Of a stretch of 64,000 bases of DNA, positions 54,650 through 63,601 are shown piece after piece. The stretch comes from Candidatus Sumerlaeota bacterium. GTDB taxonomy: Bacteria; Sumerlaeota; Sumerlaeia; JAFGJS01. The position numbers and the translations under genes were made by a program. Below the pieces are notes generated by a model that saw only the letters and a program-made list of their open reading frames with translations, was not told where the DNA came from and searched no databases. The number at the start of each line of letters is the position of its first letter. Within the stretch, counting starts at the first letter, position 1. The stretch lies in contig JAFGJS010000065.1 in assembly GCA_016928995.1 (NCBI GenBank), positions 1 to 64,000 on the forward strand. The letters run 5' to 3'.

Positions 54650-55603
54650 ATGATGTCGGACAAGGCGGGCCCGTCAACCTGGATGAAGGTCTTTCTGCTG
54701 CTGTGCGGAATCGTCGCTTGCGCCTCGGCGTCGATCTATATCAAGAAGAGCAGCGAAAACGATTACCTCCTGGCGGCGTGGCGGCTGCTGCTGGCTTCGA
54801 TTTTAATGTCGCCGATGTTTTTCGCGAAACTGCGCAAGCATCGCAGCTGGTTCGACCGGCGGCATCTGCGGGCCACGATGTTGCCGGGAATCCTGCTGGG
54901 ATTGCATTTCATCTCGTGGATCATCGGCCTGCGTTTGACGCTGGTGGCGAATGCGAATCTGATCGTCAACATGGCGCCTGTGGCCATGCCTTTTTTTCTG
55001 CTGGCAGTCTTGAACGAACACCTGAATCGTGCGGAGAAAATCGGCACGATCTGCGCCATGATCGGCGTGGTGTGCATGGGTTTTTCCGATTATCACGCGG
55101 ACATGCAGCATCTGAAGGGCGACATGATTTGCTTTCTTTCCATGCTGTTGTTCTGCTATTACCTTGTGCTGGCGCGGCTCAACAGCCATTTTCCATCGGT
55201 CTGGCTATACATCACACCGCTGTATTTTGTGGGCGGCGTGACGTGCCTGCTGGCTGGAGCGCTGGTCGGTGCGCGGCCGATGAATCAACCCGGAGCGGAG
55301 TCCTGGCTCGCGCTGTATACGCCGTATGAATCGACCTGGATTCTGCTATTGGCTGTCGTGCCGACTTTGATCGGCCATTCGCTGCTGAATTATTCCATGA
55401 AGCACTTGCGCGGCCAGACTGTCGGCGTGATCAATCAGTCGCAGACGATCTTCGCCGGCTTGATGGCGTATTTTTTCCTTGGCGAAGCGCCGCGCGCCAT
55501 GTTGTATGTGGCGGCGGTGTTCTTGATCGGCGGCGTAGTGATCGTCGTGCAGGCGGACCGAAACAAAAACTCCGCGCAGCCAGAGGAGGTTGAGACGGCA
55601 TGA
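54650..55603 (+). CDS. EamA/DMT-family transporter
   Basis: 317 residues with ten TM helices in two EamA repeats (SASIYIKKSSENDYLLAAWR and GHSLLNYSMKHLRGQTVGVI). Family members export amino acids or other metabolites. AAGGGAAAC lies just before the start. It ends in a 4-nt ATGA overlap with dapD, so translation is probably coupled; a role in exporting a lysine-pathway or related compound would be an inference from this alone. Confidence 0.88.
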   Translation: MMSDKAGPSTWMKVFLLLCGIVACASASIYIKKSSENDYLLAAWRLLLASILMSPMFFAKLRKHRSWFDRRHLRATMLPGILLGLHFISWIIGLRLTLVANANLIVNMAPVAMPFFLLAVLNEHLNRAEKIGTICAMIGVVCMGFSDYHADMQHLKGDMICFLSMLLFCYYLVLARLNSHFPSVWLYITPLYFVGGVTCLLAGALVGARPMNQPGAESWLALYTPYESTWILLLAVVPTLIGHSLLNYSMKHLRGQTVGVINQSQTIFAGLMAYFFLGEAPRAMLYVAAVFLIGGVVIVVQADRNKNSAQPEEVETA

Positions 55604-56445
55604 GCAAAGATGAATTGAAACAGGCCATTGAGGCGCTGGCGCGGCAGGAGTGGGACGACGCGGCGCGGTTGCGCGCGCGCGAGGTTTGCGCCGCGCTGCT
55701 GGATGCGCTGGAGAGCGGCGAGCTTCGCGCGGCGGAGCCGGACGGCGACGGCTGGCGCGCGATCCCGTGGGTCAAGCAGGGTATCCTGCTGGCGTTTCGC
55801 GCGGCGGAGTCGAAGGACTTCTCGATCAATGGATCGTTTCAATTTCGCGACCGCGATTTGCTTGGTCCGCAGGACTGGCTGCGGCGACACGACACGCTGC
55901 GCGTTGTGCCGGGCGGGTCGATGTTGCGGCGCGGCTCTTATGTCGGCGAGAATGTCGTGATCATGCCGCCGGCCTATGTGAACGTCGGCGCATATATCGG
56001 CGACGGCACGATGATCGACAGCCATGCGCTGGTCGGCTCATGCGCGCAAGTCGGGCGCAAGGTGCATCTGAGCGCGGCGGCGCAGCTCGGCGGCGTGCTG
56101 GAGCCGGTCGGCGCGCTGCCGGTGATCGTGGAGGACGACGCGTTCATCGGCGGAGGCTGCGGCGTGTATGAAGGCGCGCGAGTGCGTCAGGGCGCGGTGC
56201 TCGGCGCAGGCGTGGTCCTGACGCCGTCCGTGCCGTTGTACGACTTGGCGAACGAGCGGGAAATTCGCGCAGGCGCTGACGGAGTGTTGGCTGTTCCGCC
56301 GTACGCGATTGTGGTTCCGGGCGCGCGTCCCGCCGCCGGACGCTTTGCGCAGGAGCGCGGCCTGCAATTGCAGGCGCCGATGATCGTGCGCTATCGTGAT
56401 CCGGATGAAAATCCAAGTTTGGCGCTGGAGCATGCGCTCCGTTAA
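55600..56445 (+). CDS. dapD: Tetrahydrodipicolinate N-succinyltransferase
   Basis: 281 residues. Succinylates tetrahydrodipicolinate with succinyl-CoA in the lysine/diaminopimelate pathway, supplying meso-DAP for peptidoglycan. An N-terminal helical domain is followed by a left-handed parallel beta-helix of hexapeptide repeats (MLRRGSYVGENVVIMPPAYV, GAYIGDGTMIDSHALVGSCA) and the AAQLGGVLEPVGALPVIVED segment characteristic of DapD. It points to the succinylase branch of lysine synthesis. The ATG overlaps the upstream transporter stop by 4 nt. No other dap gene is close. Confidence 0.96.
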   Translation: MSKDELKQAIEALARQEWDDAARLRAREVCAALLDALESGELRAAEPDGDGWRAIPWVKQGILLAFRAAESKDFSINGSFQFRDRDLLGPQDWLRRHDTLRVVPGGSMLRRGSYVGENVVIMPPAYVNVGAYIGDGTMIDSHALVGSCAQVGRKVHLSAAAQLGGVLEPVGALPVIVEDDAFIGGGCGVYEGARVRQGAVLGAGVVLTPSVPLYDLANEREIRAGADGVLAVPPYAIVVPGARPAAGRFAQERGLQLQAPMIVRYRDPDENPSLALEHALR

Positions 56446-56502
56446 ACTCCGGCGATTCGATTTCGTTTGATTTTTACGCTCGCTCCGGCGCATCGTCGAT
56501 CC

Positions 56503-57225
56503 ATGAGCGAACATGACGCACATTACAACATGGGCGACTTCCGTTTCGCGCATTCCCCCAAAACGCTGCAGGCCCGCCAGCGCAAATACCTGCGCTATTT
56601 CCAGAACAGCCCCGTGTCGCAGGAGCATCCGGTGCTCGACCTCGGCTGCGGACGCGGCCTGTTTCTGAGCCTGCTAGAGGAAAACGGCATTGCCGGATAC
56701 GGCGTCGACGCCTCCGCCGAGGCGCTGGCCGAATATCACGGCGCCTGCGAAACGGTTCAGAGCGAAATTCTGGCTTATCTGGAGCGCGCGGAAAGCGCCG
56801 GGCGTTTTGGCGGTGTCTTCTGCTCTCACGTGATCGAGCATCTCGCGCCGCCGGAATTCGAGCGGCTCACGCGGCTGATCGCGCGCGCGCTCGTGCCGGG
56901 CGGCGTCGCGATTTTCATCACGCCCAATCCAGTGAATCTGCATGTGCTCAGCGACTCATTCTGGCTCGACATGAGCCACGTGCGACCGTATCCCGAGCCG
57001 CTGATCGTGCGCATTTGCCAGGAAAACGGCCTGACCGATCGGGTGGACGGCGGCTGGGACCTGGACACCGCGCCGCGCCAGCCGGTGTACAAATGGCCCT
57101 TGCACATCGCCCGCCGCATCCTCCTCGGCCGCGCCTACTACCAAGGCGAAGACGCCTTCGCCGTGATGCGCAAACCGAGGTCAATCGAACCAGCAAAGCG
57201 CGAAGATACACAAGAAAGTCGATAA
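56503..57225 (+). CDS. Class I SAM-dependent methyltransferase (Methyltransf_23-like)
   Basis: 240 residues. Motif I VLDLGCGRGLFLSLLEENG, acidic YGVDASAEALAEY, motif IV GRFGGVFCSHVIEHL and the post-motif PGGVAIFITPNPVNLH. Similar enzymes modify quinones or surface sugars; the substrate is unknown. The start at 56503 avoids an improbable extension; its Shine-Dalgarno site is weak. The last residues (AKREDTQESR) are encoded by DNA like the CACAAAG repeat family (AGCAAAGCGCGAAGATACAC), so the natural C-terminus may have been replaced when a repeat landed there. It is just upstream of an AT-rich orphan nuclease gene. Confidence 0.88.
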   Translation: MSEHDAHYNMGDFRFAHSPKTLQARQRKYLRYFQNSPVSQEHPVLDLGCGRGLFLSLLEENGIAGYGVDASAEALAEYHGACETVQSEILAYLERAESAGRFGGVFCSHVIEHLAPPEFERLTRLIARALVPGGVAIFITPNPVNLHVLSDSFWLDMSHVRPYPEPLIVRICQENGLTDRVDGGWDLDTAPRQPVYKWPLHIARRILLGRAYYQGEDAFAVMRKPRSIEPAKREDTQESR

Positions 57226-57344
57226 TCTTCCGATTGTAAGAAACACGGACTAGAAAACGGGAGGAATTATTAGATCTTATTAACGAACACAGAGTTTTTG
57301 ATGAAACACCAGAAAACCATAGAATAATTTGTTCGGGGCTTAGG

Positions 57345-58226
57345 ATGTTCGACTCATTTGATTTCGAGGCATTAAACGATCCTGAGTTTAAAGAAGACTC
57401 GGTACGAGAAGAGCTTTTGGTACCCATCATCCAAGGTCTTGGGTATAAGGTGACTGGTGATAGCAGGGTTGTAAGAAGCCGGAATCTCATTCACCCGTAT
57501 GTGGCATTAGGTTCACAGCAACGAAAAGTCTCAATCGTTCCCGATTACCTATTTCTATCACAGGGCAAGCCTTTTTGGGTGCTCGATGCAAAAGCGCCTA
57601 CTGAGGACATTCTAAAAAGCAAGCACGTAGAGCAAGCCTACAGCTACGCGATCCATCCAGAAGTTCGCGCTGATCTGTTTGCGCTGTGCAACGGGCACCG
57701 CTTCGTCCTCTTTTCTACTCGCCAATTTGAACCGTTATTAGATTTCGAGTTGAAGGAGATAGATGCGTGCTGGGAGAAGCTGATCCGAGTTCTGCATCCC
57801 GATGTGATGGCACATCCGGAATCAATCCAATATCAACCAGACTATGGGTTGCACCTGAAGCGGCTTGGTGCAGAGCCAGGATTCCGACTGATCCTTCATG
57901 CTGTCAATTCGAACTTCATCTGCAAAGTCCGGGATGGGTTATACACTGCATCAACTGTAATCCCAGCTGAAGATGATTTCGCTACGTCGCTAGATTTCGG
58001 TGACAAGCAGCTTAAGCAACTGTTTACCGTATTGCCATCCGATCAGGTCCAATTGTTGAGACAAGGCCTCACGTCTCAGCCCTACATGGTTCACCTCGAT
58101 GATTCGGACTTTCAATTTGGTGCTGTGGCCGATCTGACAAAAGAAGTCATACACAACGCGGAAGAATCATATATTCCATTTCAGGTTCAGGAATTCATAA
58201 AATATATTGAATTCTGTGAAGAATGA
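57345..58226 (+). CDS. Orphan HsdR N-terminal-like nuclease protein, probably 5'-truncated
   Basis: 293 residues. Resembles the N-terminal nuclease domain of type I restriction HsdR (HSDR_N) without helicase: VREELLVPIIQGLGY (E22), VPDYLF (D67), LDAKAP (D81, K83) and VEQAYSYA (Q97, Y101) make a complete PD-(D/E)xK plus QxxxY set. The C-terminal half is unrecognised. More AT-rich than its neighbours. The frame stays open upstream to about 57236 with protein-like sequence (REELLDLINEHRVFDETPEN) but no start codon, and the ATG at 57345 has no ribosome site, suggesting lost 5' coding DNA or an unusual start. No HsdM/HsdS is near. Likely a defence-system remnant or stand-alone nuclease. Confidence 0.72.
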   Translation: MFDSFDFEALNDPEFKEDSVREELLVPIIQGLGYKVTGDSRVVRSRNLIHPYVALGSQQRKVSIVPDYLFLSQGKPFWVLDAKAPTEDILKSKHVEQAYSYAIHPEVRADLFALCNGHRFVLFSTRQFEPLLDFELKEIDACWEKLIRVLHPDVMAHPESIQYQPDYGLHLKRLGAEPGFRLILHAVNSNFICKVRDGLYTASTVIPAEDDFATSLDFGDKQLKQLFTVLPSDQVQLLRQGLTSQPYMVHLDDSDFQFGAVADLTKEVIHNAEESYIPFQVQEFIKYIEFCEE

Positions 58227-58331
58227 GGCCGCCCCTAATAGCACGTCACTCGAATGTGGGCATTCGGCGTGAGGTATGACTATGAATCCAGAATTTTGAC
58301 AACTCATACATTTTGCAAAACAACATCAAGG

Positions 58332-59267
58332 TCAATCGCTTTCGACACTTAGCGAGCCGATCAGCTCATCCAGCCGCGTCATGTTGTGGCGGCGCATGTA
58401 GTCTTCGATGCCTTCCAGCACTTCGACCGGCGCCGCCGGGTTGACGAAGCAGGCTGTGCCGGGCGCGACGCAGCAGGCGCCGGCGATCAGGAACTCCAAG
58501 GCGTCGCGCGCCGTGGCGATGCCGCCCATGCCCATGACCGGAATGCTCACCGCCTGCGCCACCTGCCAGGTCATGCGCACGGCGATGGGCCGGATCGCCG
58601 GACCGGAAAGTCCGCCGGTTACATTGCCCAGCACGGGCCGGCGTTGCTCCACGTCGATGGCCAGCGCCAGAAAGGTGTTCACCAAACTCACGGCATCGGC
58701 GCCGTTTTCCTCGGCCACGCGCGCCATCATGGCGATGTCGGTCACGTTGGGCGAGAGTTTCACGATCACCGGCACAGCGCTGCGGCGCTTGAGCTCCGCC
58801 GTGATGTCCGCCATCATCTTCGGATCGCTGCCGAAGGCGATGCCGCCGTGCTTGATGTTCGGGCAGCTCAGGTTCGCCTCGATCAGGTCCGCCGCCTCGG
58901 CCTCGCAGAGCAGCTCGGTCATCCCGGCGTATTCCTCCGGGCTGAAGCCGGAGATGTTCGCGATGATTTTCGTGTCGAGCTGCTTGAGGTAGGGCGCCTT
59001 GACTTCGATGAATTTTTTGATCCCCACGTTTTCCAGGCCGATCGCGTTAATCAAGCCGGACGGCGTCTCAACCAGGCGCGGCGGCTTGTTGCCCGGACGC
59101 GGCTGCATCGTCAGCCCCTTCACCGCGATGGCGCCAAGCCGCTCGATGTCCATGAAATCGACAAACTCGCGGCCATAGCCGAACGTGCCGGAGGCCGTGA
59201 TCACTGGATTCTTCAGCGTGCAGCCGCCGATGTTTACGGAAAGGTCGATTTTTGCCTGCATCTCCAT
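58332..59267 (-). CDS. pyrD: Dihydroorotate dehydrogenase, class 1B
   Basis: 311 residues. Oxidises dihydroorotate to orotate in pyrimidine synthesis using FMN. Class 1 features: IDLSVNIGGCTLKNPVITAS, FGYGREF, catalytic-Cys segment EANLSCPNIKHGG, SLVNTF, and GMGGIATARDALEFLIAGA. Class 1B enzymes use NAD+ via the iron-sulfur PyrK partner; no pyrK is in the window. AAGGAC lies about 10 nt before the ATG and overlaps the end of the upstream pseudopilin-like gene, 17 bp away, so the two may be cotranscribed. Confidence 0.96.
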   Translation of the reverse strand: MEMQAKIDLSVNIGGCTLKNPVITASGTFGYGREFVDFMDIERLGAIAVKGLTMQPRPGNKPPRLVETPSGLINAIGLENVGIKKFIEVKAPYLKQLDTKIIANISGFSPEEYAGMTELLCEAEAADLIEANLSCPNIKHGGIAFGSDPKMMADITAELKRRSAVPVIVKLSPNVTDIAMMARVAEENGADAVSLVNTFLALAIDVEQRRPVLGNVTGGLSGPAIRPIAVRMTWQVAQAVSIPVMGMGGIATARDALEFLIAGACCVAPGTACFVNPAAPVEVLEGIEDYMRRHNMTRLDELIGSLSVESD

Positions 59268-59284
59268 GATTTTGCCCGTCCTTA

Positions 59285-59872
59285 TTATTCGTACGAAGAA
59301 AGAATACGGAACAGGTCTCCATCACTAAACGTTCCATTTGTTGGATCATATTGCTGTTCAATCAGACGATCCGCAAGTTCTGATATTAACGTTTTTGAAG
59401 TCGTTCTATCCAAAGCCGTCATGGGATCGATGTCATAATCTTGATCCGCCGCCGCTCCGATCAATATACAAAAATCGCCATTTGTGTAGTAACTGTAAGT
59501 GGCGCCGAGTTTTGGCGCAAAGTGATCAGGCGGATAAGTATTTATATAGCCCAAAGGTGTTGAGAGCAGTGCAAAAGCGCTATGCTCATCCGGTGACGTC
59601 CAGATCCGGAATGTCGGTAATTGATATATCGGATCATCTTTACTAAAATCTGCATGAACGCCTTGCTTGCCTGAACCCCAAGCCGGATACAATCCGCAAT
59701 CAATTCGATAAGCCTCTAGCGCTGTCGCCAGACTGCGCATATCTGCTTTGCATGCCGGGATATAGGTGAGTGTTTGATTCTCGATAAACCAATGCGCCAG
59801 TCCCGTTAGGATGCCGTATAATAATATCAAGCCGATGATTGCGATGATTCCGCATTTCAGAAATCGATTCAT
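59285..59872 (-). CDS. Single-TM pseudopilin-like protein with YDPTNG tail
   Basis: 195 residues. N-terminal TM helix (about 4-28) without a prepilin cleavage motif, then ACKADMRSLATALEAYRIDC, nearly the same helix as in the processed paralogue at 42.3 kb (ADMRSIATALEAYAVEHND). A beta-rich domain follows (STPLGYINTYPPDHFAPKLG, YYTNGDFCILIGAAADQDYD) and it ends YDPTNGTFSDGDLFR (175-189). Likely anchored with the globular domain outside the cytoplasm. It lies between a broken transporter and pyrD. Function unknown. Confidence 0.8.
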   Translation of the reverse strand: MNRFLKCGIIAIIGLILLYGILTGLAHWFIENQTLTYIPACKADMRSLATALEAYRIDCGLYPAWGSGKQGVHADFSKDDPIYQLPTFRIWTSPDEHSAFALLSTPLGYINTYPPDHFAPKLGATYSYYTNGDFCILIGAAADQDYDIDPMTALDRTTSKTLISELADRLIEQQYDPTNGTFSDGDLFRILSSYE

Positions 59873-59902
59873 GGCTGATGCTTTTCCTTTGATTACTATA
59901 AC

Positions 59903-59933
59903 CCTGCGCCTTCGCGGCTTTGCGTGAGATTCA
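59903..59933. repeat. CACAAAG-family half repeat
   Basis: CCTGCGCCTTCGCGGCTTTG followed by CGTGAGATTCA, one arm of the family, in the gap between the broken transporter and the pseudopilin-like gene. Confidence 0.6.
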
Positions 59934-59946
59934 TGCGCTTGAATCC

Positions 59947-61594
59947 TTAAAACGGAAATATCCACGGCGCGATCAGGACGACGACGATCCAGTAGAGCAG
60001 GTTCAGCGGGATGCCGACGCGAAAAAAATCCGTGAAGCGATAGCCGCCGGGGCCGTAGACCATCAGGTTCGTCTGGTAGCCGATGGGCGTGCTGAAACAC
60101 GCCGATGCGGCGATCATGATCGCCACGGCGAAAGGCAGAAAACTGACGCCCAAGTCGCGCGAAACGGCCAGCGCAATGGGGAAAACCAGCGCTGCCGCGC
60201 GCGCGATCCGCCGAGCAGCAGCGTGTGATGAGCATGGCCGCCGCCGCCAGCATCGCGGCCTTGAGCATGCTGAGCCAGCCGAACGCAGCCAGCGTCACCA
60301 TCACGATCAAGATCGCCAGTGCCACCGGCGCCTTGTCGTGGCGCAGCGGCTCGGAATTAGCCACTTCACTCACGAGATAGAAATCCCGCGAGACGCGCTG
60401 ACGATCCAGAAAAGAAGGATGCGCTTCCAGCAGCAGCGTGTCGCCAGTCCTGAGCGCCACGTCGCCGAGCTTGCCCTTGATGCGTTCGCCGTTGCGCGCC
60501 GCCGCCAACACCGCCGCATTATATACGGTGCGGAAGTTCCCCTCGCGGATCGTCTTTCCAACCAGCGGACATGAGTTGGAGACGACCGCTTCCACAAGGC
60601 AGCGCTCCTGTCGCGGCGCGTCGAGTTTGAACACCTGGTTCGTGGCCGGCTCCAGTCCGCGAAACTTGCGCAGGTCCACAATCGAATCGACCACTCCGGC
60701 GAAAATCAGCCGGTCGTTGGCGCGGAGCGTTTCATGCGGCCCCACCGCCGGCATGACAGAGCCATCGCGGTCGATCTCCACCAGGTAAAGCCCCGGCAAG
60801 TGCCGCAGTCCGGCCTGCTCCACGGTTTGTCCGGCCAGCGGGCTCTCTGGCATGATTACCATTTCAACCGCGTATTGACGCGGATCATCCGTTTCGCTGA
60901 TTGCGGGCTTGCGATCCGGCAGAAGGCATCGGCTGAAAAAAATCAGATAAACGCAACCCATCAATGCGCAAGGCAACGCGACCAGTGTGATGTCGAACAT
61001 GCGGAAGCCGTTCATCCACGGCTCCAAGCCTTCGGGTCCGGCATGAGCGCCTTCCGCGATCATCATGCCGTTGACGATCAGATTCGTGTTGGTGCCGATC
61101 AACGTGCACGTGCCGCCAAAAATCGCCGCGTAACTCAGCGGAATCATAAGTTTCGAAGGGCTGATTTTCATCTTGCGCGCCCAGTCGCTCACGACCGGGA
61201 TAAACATCGCCACCACCGGCGTATTGTTCAAAAACGCGCTCATCACCACCACGGGCGCGATCAGCCGCGCATGCGCTCGCCGCAATCCGCCCGGCATGCC
61301 CAGCACATGATGCGTGATCCATGCCAATGCGCCGGTCTGCTGCAATCCGGTCACGACGACGTACAACAGGCCAACTGTGATCATGCCGGGATTGCTGAAG
61401 CCGGCCAGCGCACTGTTCACGTCAAGCGCATCGCTCAACAGCAGCGTCGTCAAGGCTCCCAGGAAGATCAGATCCGGCGCCAGGCGCGTGAGCGCCGTAA
61501 GCATGAACGTCGCCGCCAGCACGGCGATGGCCAGCCATCCCTGCCAAGGCAATTCACTCAATAACAATGCCTGGGCGGATAGAAGCAATGTCAT
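59947..61594 (-). pseudogene. SLC13/DASS-family anion transporter, disrupted by an internal out-of-frame deletion
   Basis: The N-terminal part (start 61594, MTLLLSAQALLL) has TM helices and SLC13 motifs (AFLNNTPVVAMFIPVVSDWA, GGTCTLIGTNTNLIVNGMM), then two TrkA-C domains (EMVIMPESPLAGQTVEQAGL and EAVVSNSCPLVGKTIREGNF) and a further TM block up to MLITRCCSADR. There, near 60205-60220, the frame breaks. The C-terminal end of the family resumes in another frame as AAALVFPIALAVSRDLGVSF...STPIGYQTNLMVYGPGGYRF, to a stop at 59947. About 80 residues of the second repeat are missing compared with family expectation. An intact gene would move sulfate or dicarboxylates with Na+. An assembly error in a GC-rich stretch is the alternative. 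Confidence 0.8.
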
Positions 61595-61699
61595 AAGCTC
61601 ATTGTTCCTTGCGCGGCATGAACAGGACGACGCCGCGTGGCTTGAGTCCGGCGACAATCTTTCAGTTTGTTCATACGGAGCAGCCGGCTTGGCGCGACG

Positions 61700-63295
61700 C
61701 TATTGCGCCGGATGCGCTTTTTCGATCTTATCCGCTTTTTCCGCCGCGATTCCGATCCCCAGTTCGGCGGCCCGGCGGTAAGATTTGACCGCATTGCGCC
61801 ATTGCTCCTGGTTTTCGTAGACCTGGGCGAGCATGAAATGCGCTTGCGGCGAGTCTTCCTTGATTTTCAATGCCTTGCGCAGATTCCGGCCCGCCTCGAT
61901 CCAGTCGTTGCGCGTGATGTAAATCGCGCCGATGTTGTTGTACGCTTCATAGGATTCCGGTTGGATTTCAAGCAGCCGATTGAAGCATGCGAGCGCTTTG
62001 TCATAGTCTTTTTTCATGAAGAACGTCATGCCCAGATCACGGTGGGCCTGCGGGTAATTCGGTTTGAGCTGCGCCGCGATGATTTGATGTTTGAGCGCCT
62101 CGTCCAACTCGCCCCGCCGCGCCAAAGCTGTGCCGATGCCGCTGCGCGCCTGGGCGCTGTCCGGATTCATCAGCAGCGCCAGGGCGAACGCATCCACCGC
62201 CTGATCATATTGTTTCATCGCCAGATAGCGATAACCCAGCAACACGCGCATCGACTCATGATTGGGATTGCAGGTGCGGATCACATCGAGCAGCGGATCC
62301 TTGACGGACGCGCCGTTGTTTAGCCACATCAGGTAATAGCCGTCCGCGTCGCGCGGGGAGAGGTCCGTTGTTTTCACCGCTTCCTTCAAGGCCTCTTCCG
62401 CGTCGCGGCGCTCGCCCGAAGACAACGCCTGCGCCAAGGCGCGATGCGTCTCGGAAAGCGCCGGCGCGAGTTCCACGGCTTTGCGCGCCGCCTCCAGCGC
62501 CTGATCCAATTCCGGCTGCGGATCCTGGCCCTCCAGTTGCTGCAATGACGCGCGTATGATGCGAAACTCCGCAAGATACGACTGGGCCAAGCCGAACGAT
62601 GGATCGAGCGCCAAAGCTTGCTGAAGCTCCGCGATCGCCGCGTTGCATTCCTTCAGATCCTGCTGCGAATTACGGGTTCGCGCGTGGAAATACAGCCGTA
62701 CCGCCTTCATGTTCGAACTGGGTTGCAGCCGGAGCATCATGATCTCACGCTGCGCATCATCGATACTACATCCAAGGTTTTCAAGCGCCTGCACGACGAA
62801 ACGCACGGACAATTCATGCGCCGCCAGATCGGTTTTCGCCGGTCCCTCGATGCTGGTCTGCTTGTCTTTATCAAACTCACGTGTTTCACTGTTCACGGCG
62901 TCGATGACTAATTTCAATCCATCCTCTTCATCCGCCGGCCGCACGGCTCCCAGCAACAGCCAATCCGCGCCGAGTTTTTCGGCGATTGCAAATGCCTGAT
63001 CGTCATTGAGAGGCTGATCCCCGGATGCGTCAACCATGGCTCGCGCCGGCGCCATCAGCGATGGATCCGTCCGGATGTATTCATTGACGAACATCAGCGC
63101 ATCGTTGAGACCGACATTGATCACCTCAGCCGCAAAAACTGCCTGTTCTCCGGACGCCTCGCACTGCATCGGCGTGACAAGGACAGATTCACTTGGCCGC
63201 AACGAAAGTTCTGCAACCGCTGAACCGTTGAAAATAAACATGATAGATACGATCAGAGCCATGCCGATACTACGATTTAGGGCATCCAGCATCAT
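61700..63295 (-). CDS. Secreted tetratricopeptide-repeat protein
   Basis: 531 residues. A signal peptide (about 1-28, ending GSAVA) precedes an N-terminal alpha/beta domain of about 125 residues resembling TolB-N/FlgO-like nucleotide-free modules (AFAIAEKLGADWLLLGAVRP). TPR units then run from about 195 to 525 (for example DPSFGLAQSYLAEFRI, ALLMNPDSAQARSGIGTALA, QPESYEAYNNIGAIYITRND, EDSPQAHFMLAQVYENQEQW). TPR proteins of this kind act as scaffolds in the periplasm or at the cell surface. AAAGGCGGA lies upstream of the ATGATG start. No partner can be named from context. Confidence 0.82.
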   Translation of the reverse strand: MMLDALNRSIGMALIVSIMFIFNGSAVAELSLRPSESVLVTPMQCEASGEQAVFAAEVINVGLNDALMFVNEYIRTDPSLMAPARAMVDASGDQPLNDDQAFAIAEKLGADWLLLGAVRPADEEDGLKLVIDAVNSETREFDKDKQTSIEGPAKTDLAAHELSVRFVVQALENLGCSIDDAQREIMMLRLQPSSNMKAVRLYFHARTRNSQQDLKECNAAIAELQQALALDPSFGLAQSYLAEFRIIRASLQQLEGQDPQPELDQALEAARKAVELAPALSETHRALAQALSSGERRDAEEALKEAVKTTDLSPRDADGYYLMWLNNGASVKDPLLDVIRTCNPNHESMRVLLGYRYLAMKQYDQAVDAFALALLMNPDSAQARSGIGTALARRGELDEALKHQIIAAQLKPNYPQAHRDLGMTFFMKKDYDKALACFNRLLEIQPESYEAYNNIGAIYITRNDWIEAGRNLRKALKIKEDSPQAHFMLAQVYENQEQWRNAVKSYRRAAELGIGIAAEKADKIEKAHPAQ

Positions 63296-63601
63296 TTTAG
63301 TCCGCCTTTAACTGCATTGATTAGGCATAAAATTTGAAGAAAGCTAAAAAAAAAAGCAAGTATGTTATGGTCGCTGTCGATAAAAAGTACTATAAGTATA
63401 AGTATGACATGATCTTGAAATCGGTTTCGAGCATAAAATGTGAATAAGTTCGAAATAAAACTCGACTTTCAAGATATGAGAGCTTAAATTGTTGCTATGA
63501 ATTGATTGTTTGGGTTTGTCAGCCCAACATAGTTTCAATGTAAGCTCTTTATTAAGAGCGATTTATATGATGACCATCGAAGGACGTAAGGTACAAGTTG
63601 G
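63296..63601. other. AT-rich divergent intergenic region
   Basis: 306 bp upstream of both the TPR gene (minus) and the partial gene (plus). AT-rich with poly-A/T tracts (63347-63356) and TATAAGTATAAGTATGAC-like sequence around 63390, plausible promoter DNA. No repeat of the local families and no RNA gene was recognised. Confidence 0.45.

Noticed and set aside
59285-61657. A single 790-residue transporter-pseudopilin fusion protein
   Set aside because: The middle part is out-of-frame transporter sequence (Arg/His/Pro-rich); the pseudopilin-like gene has its own start and upstream AAGGA, and the true transporter end is in another frame.
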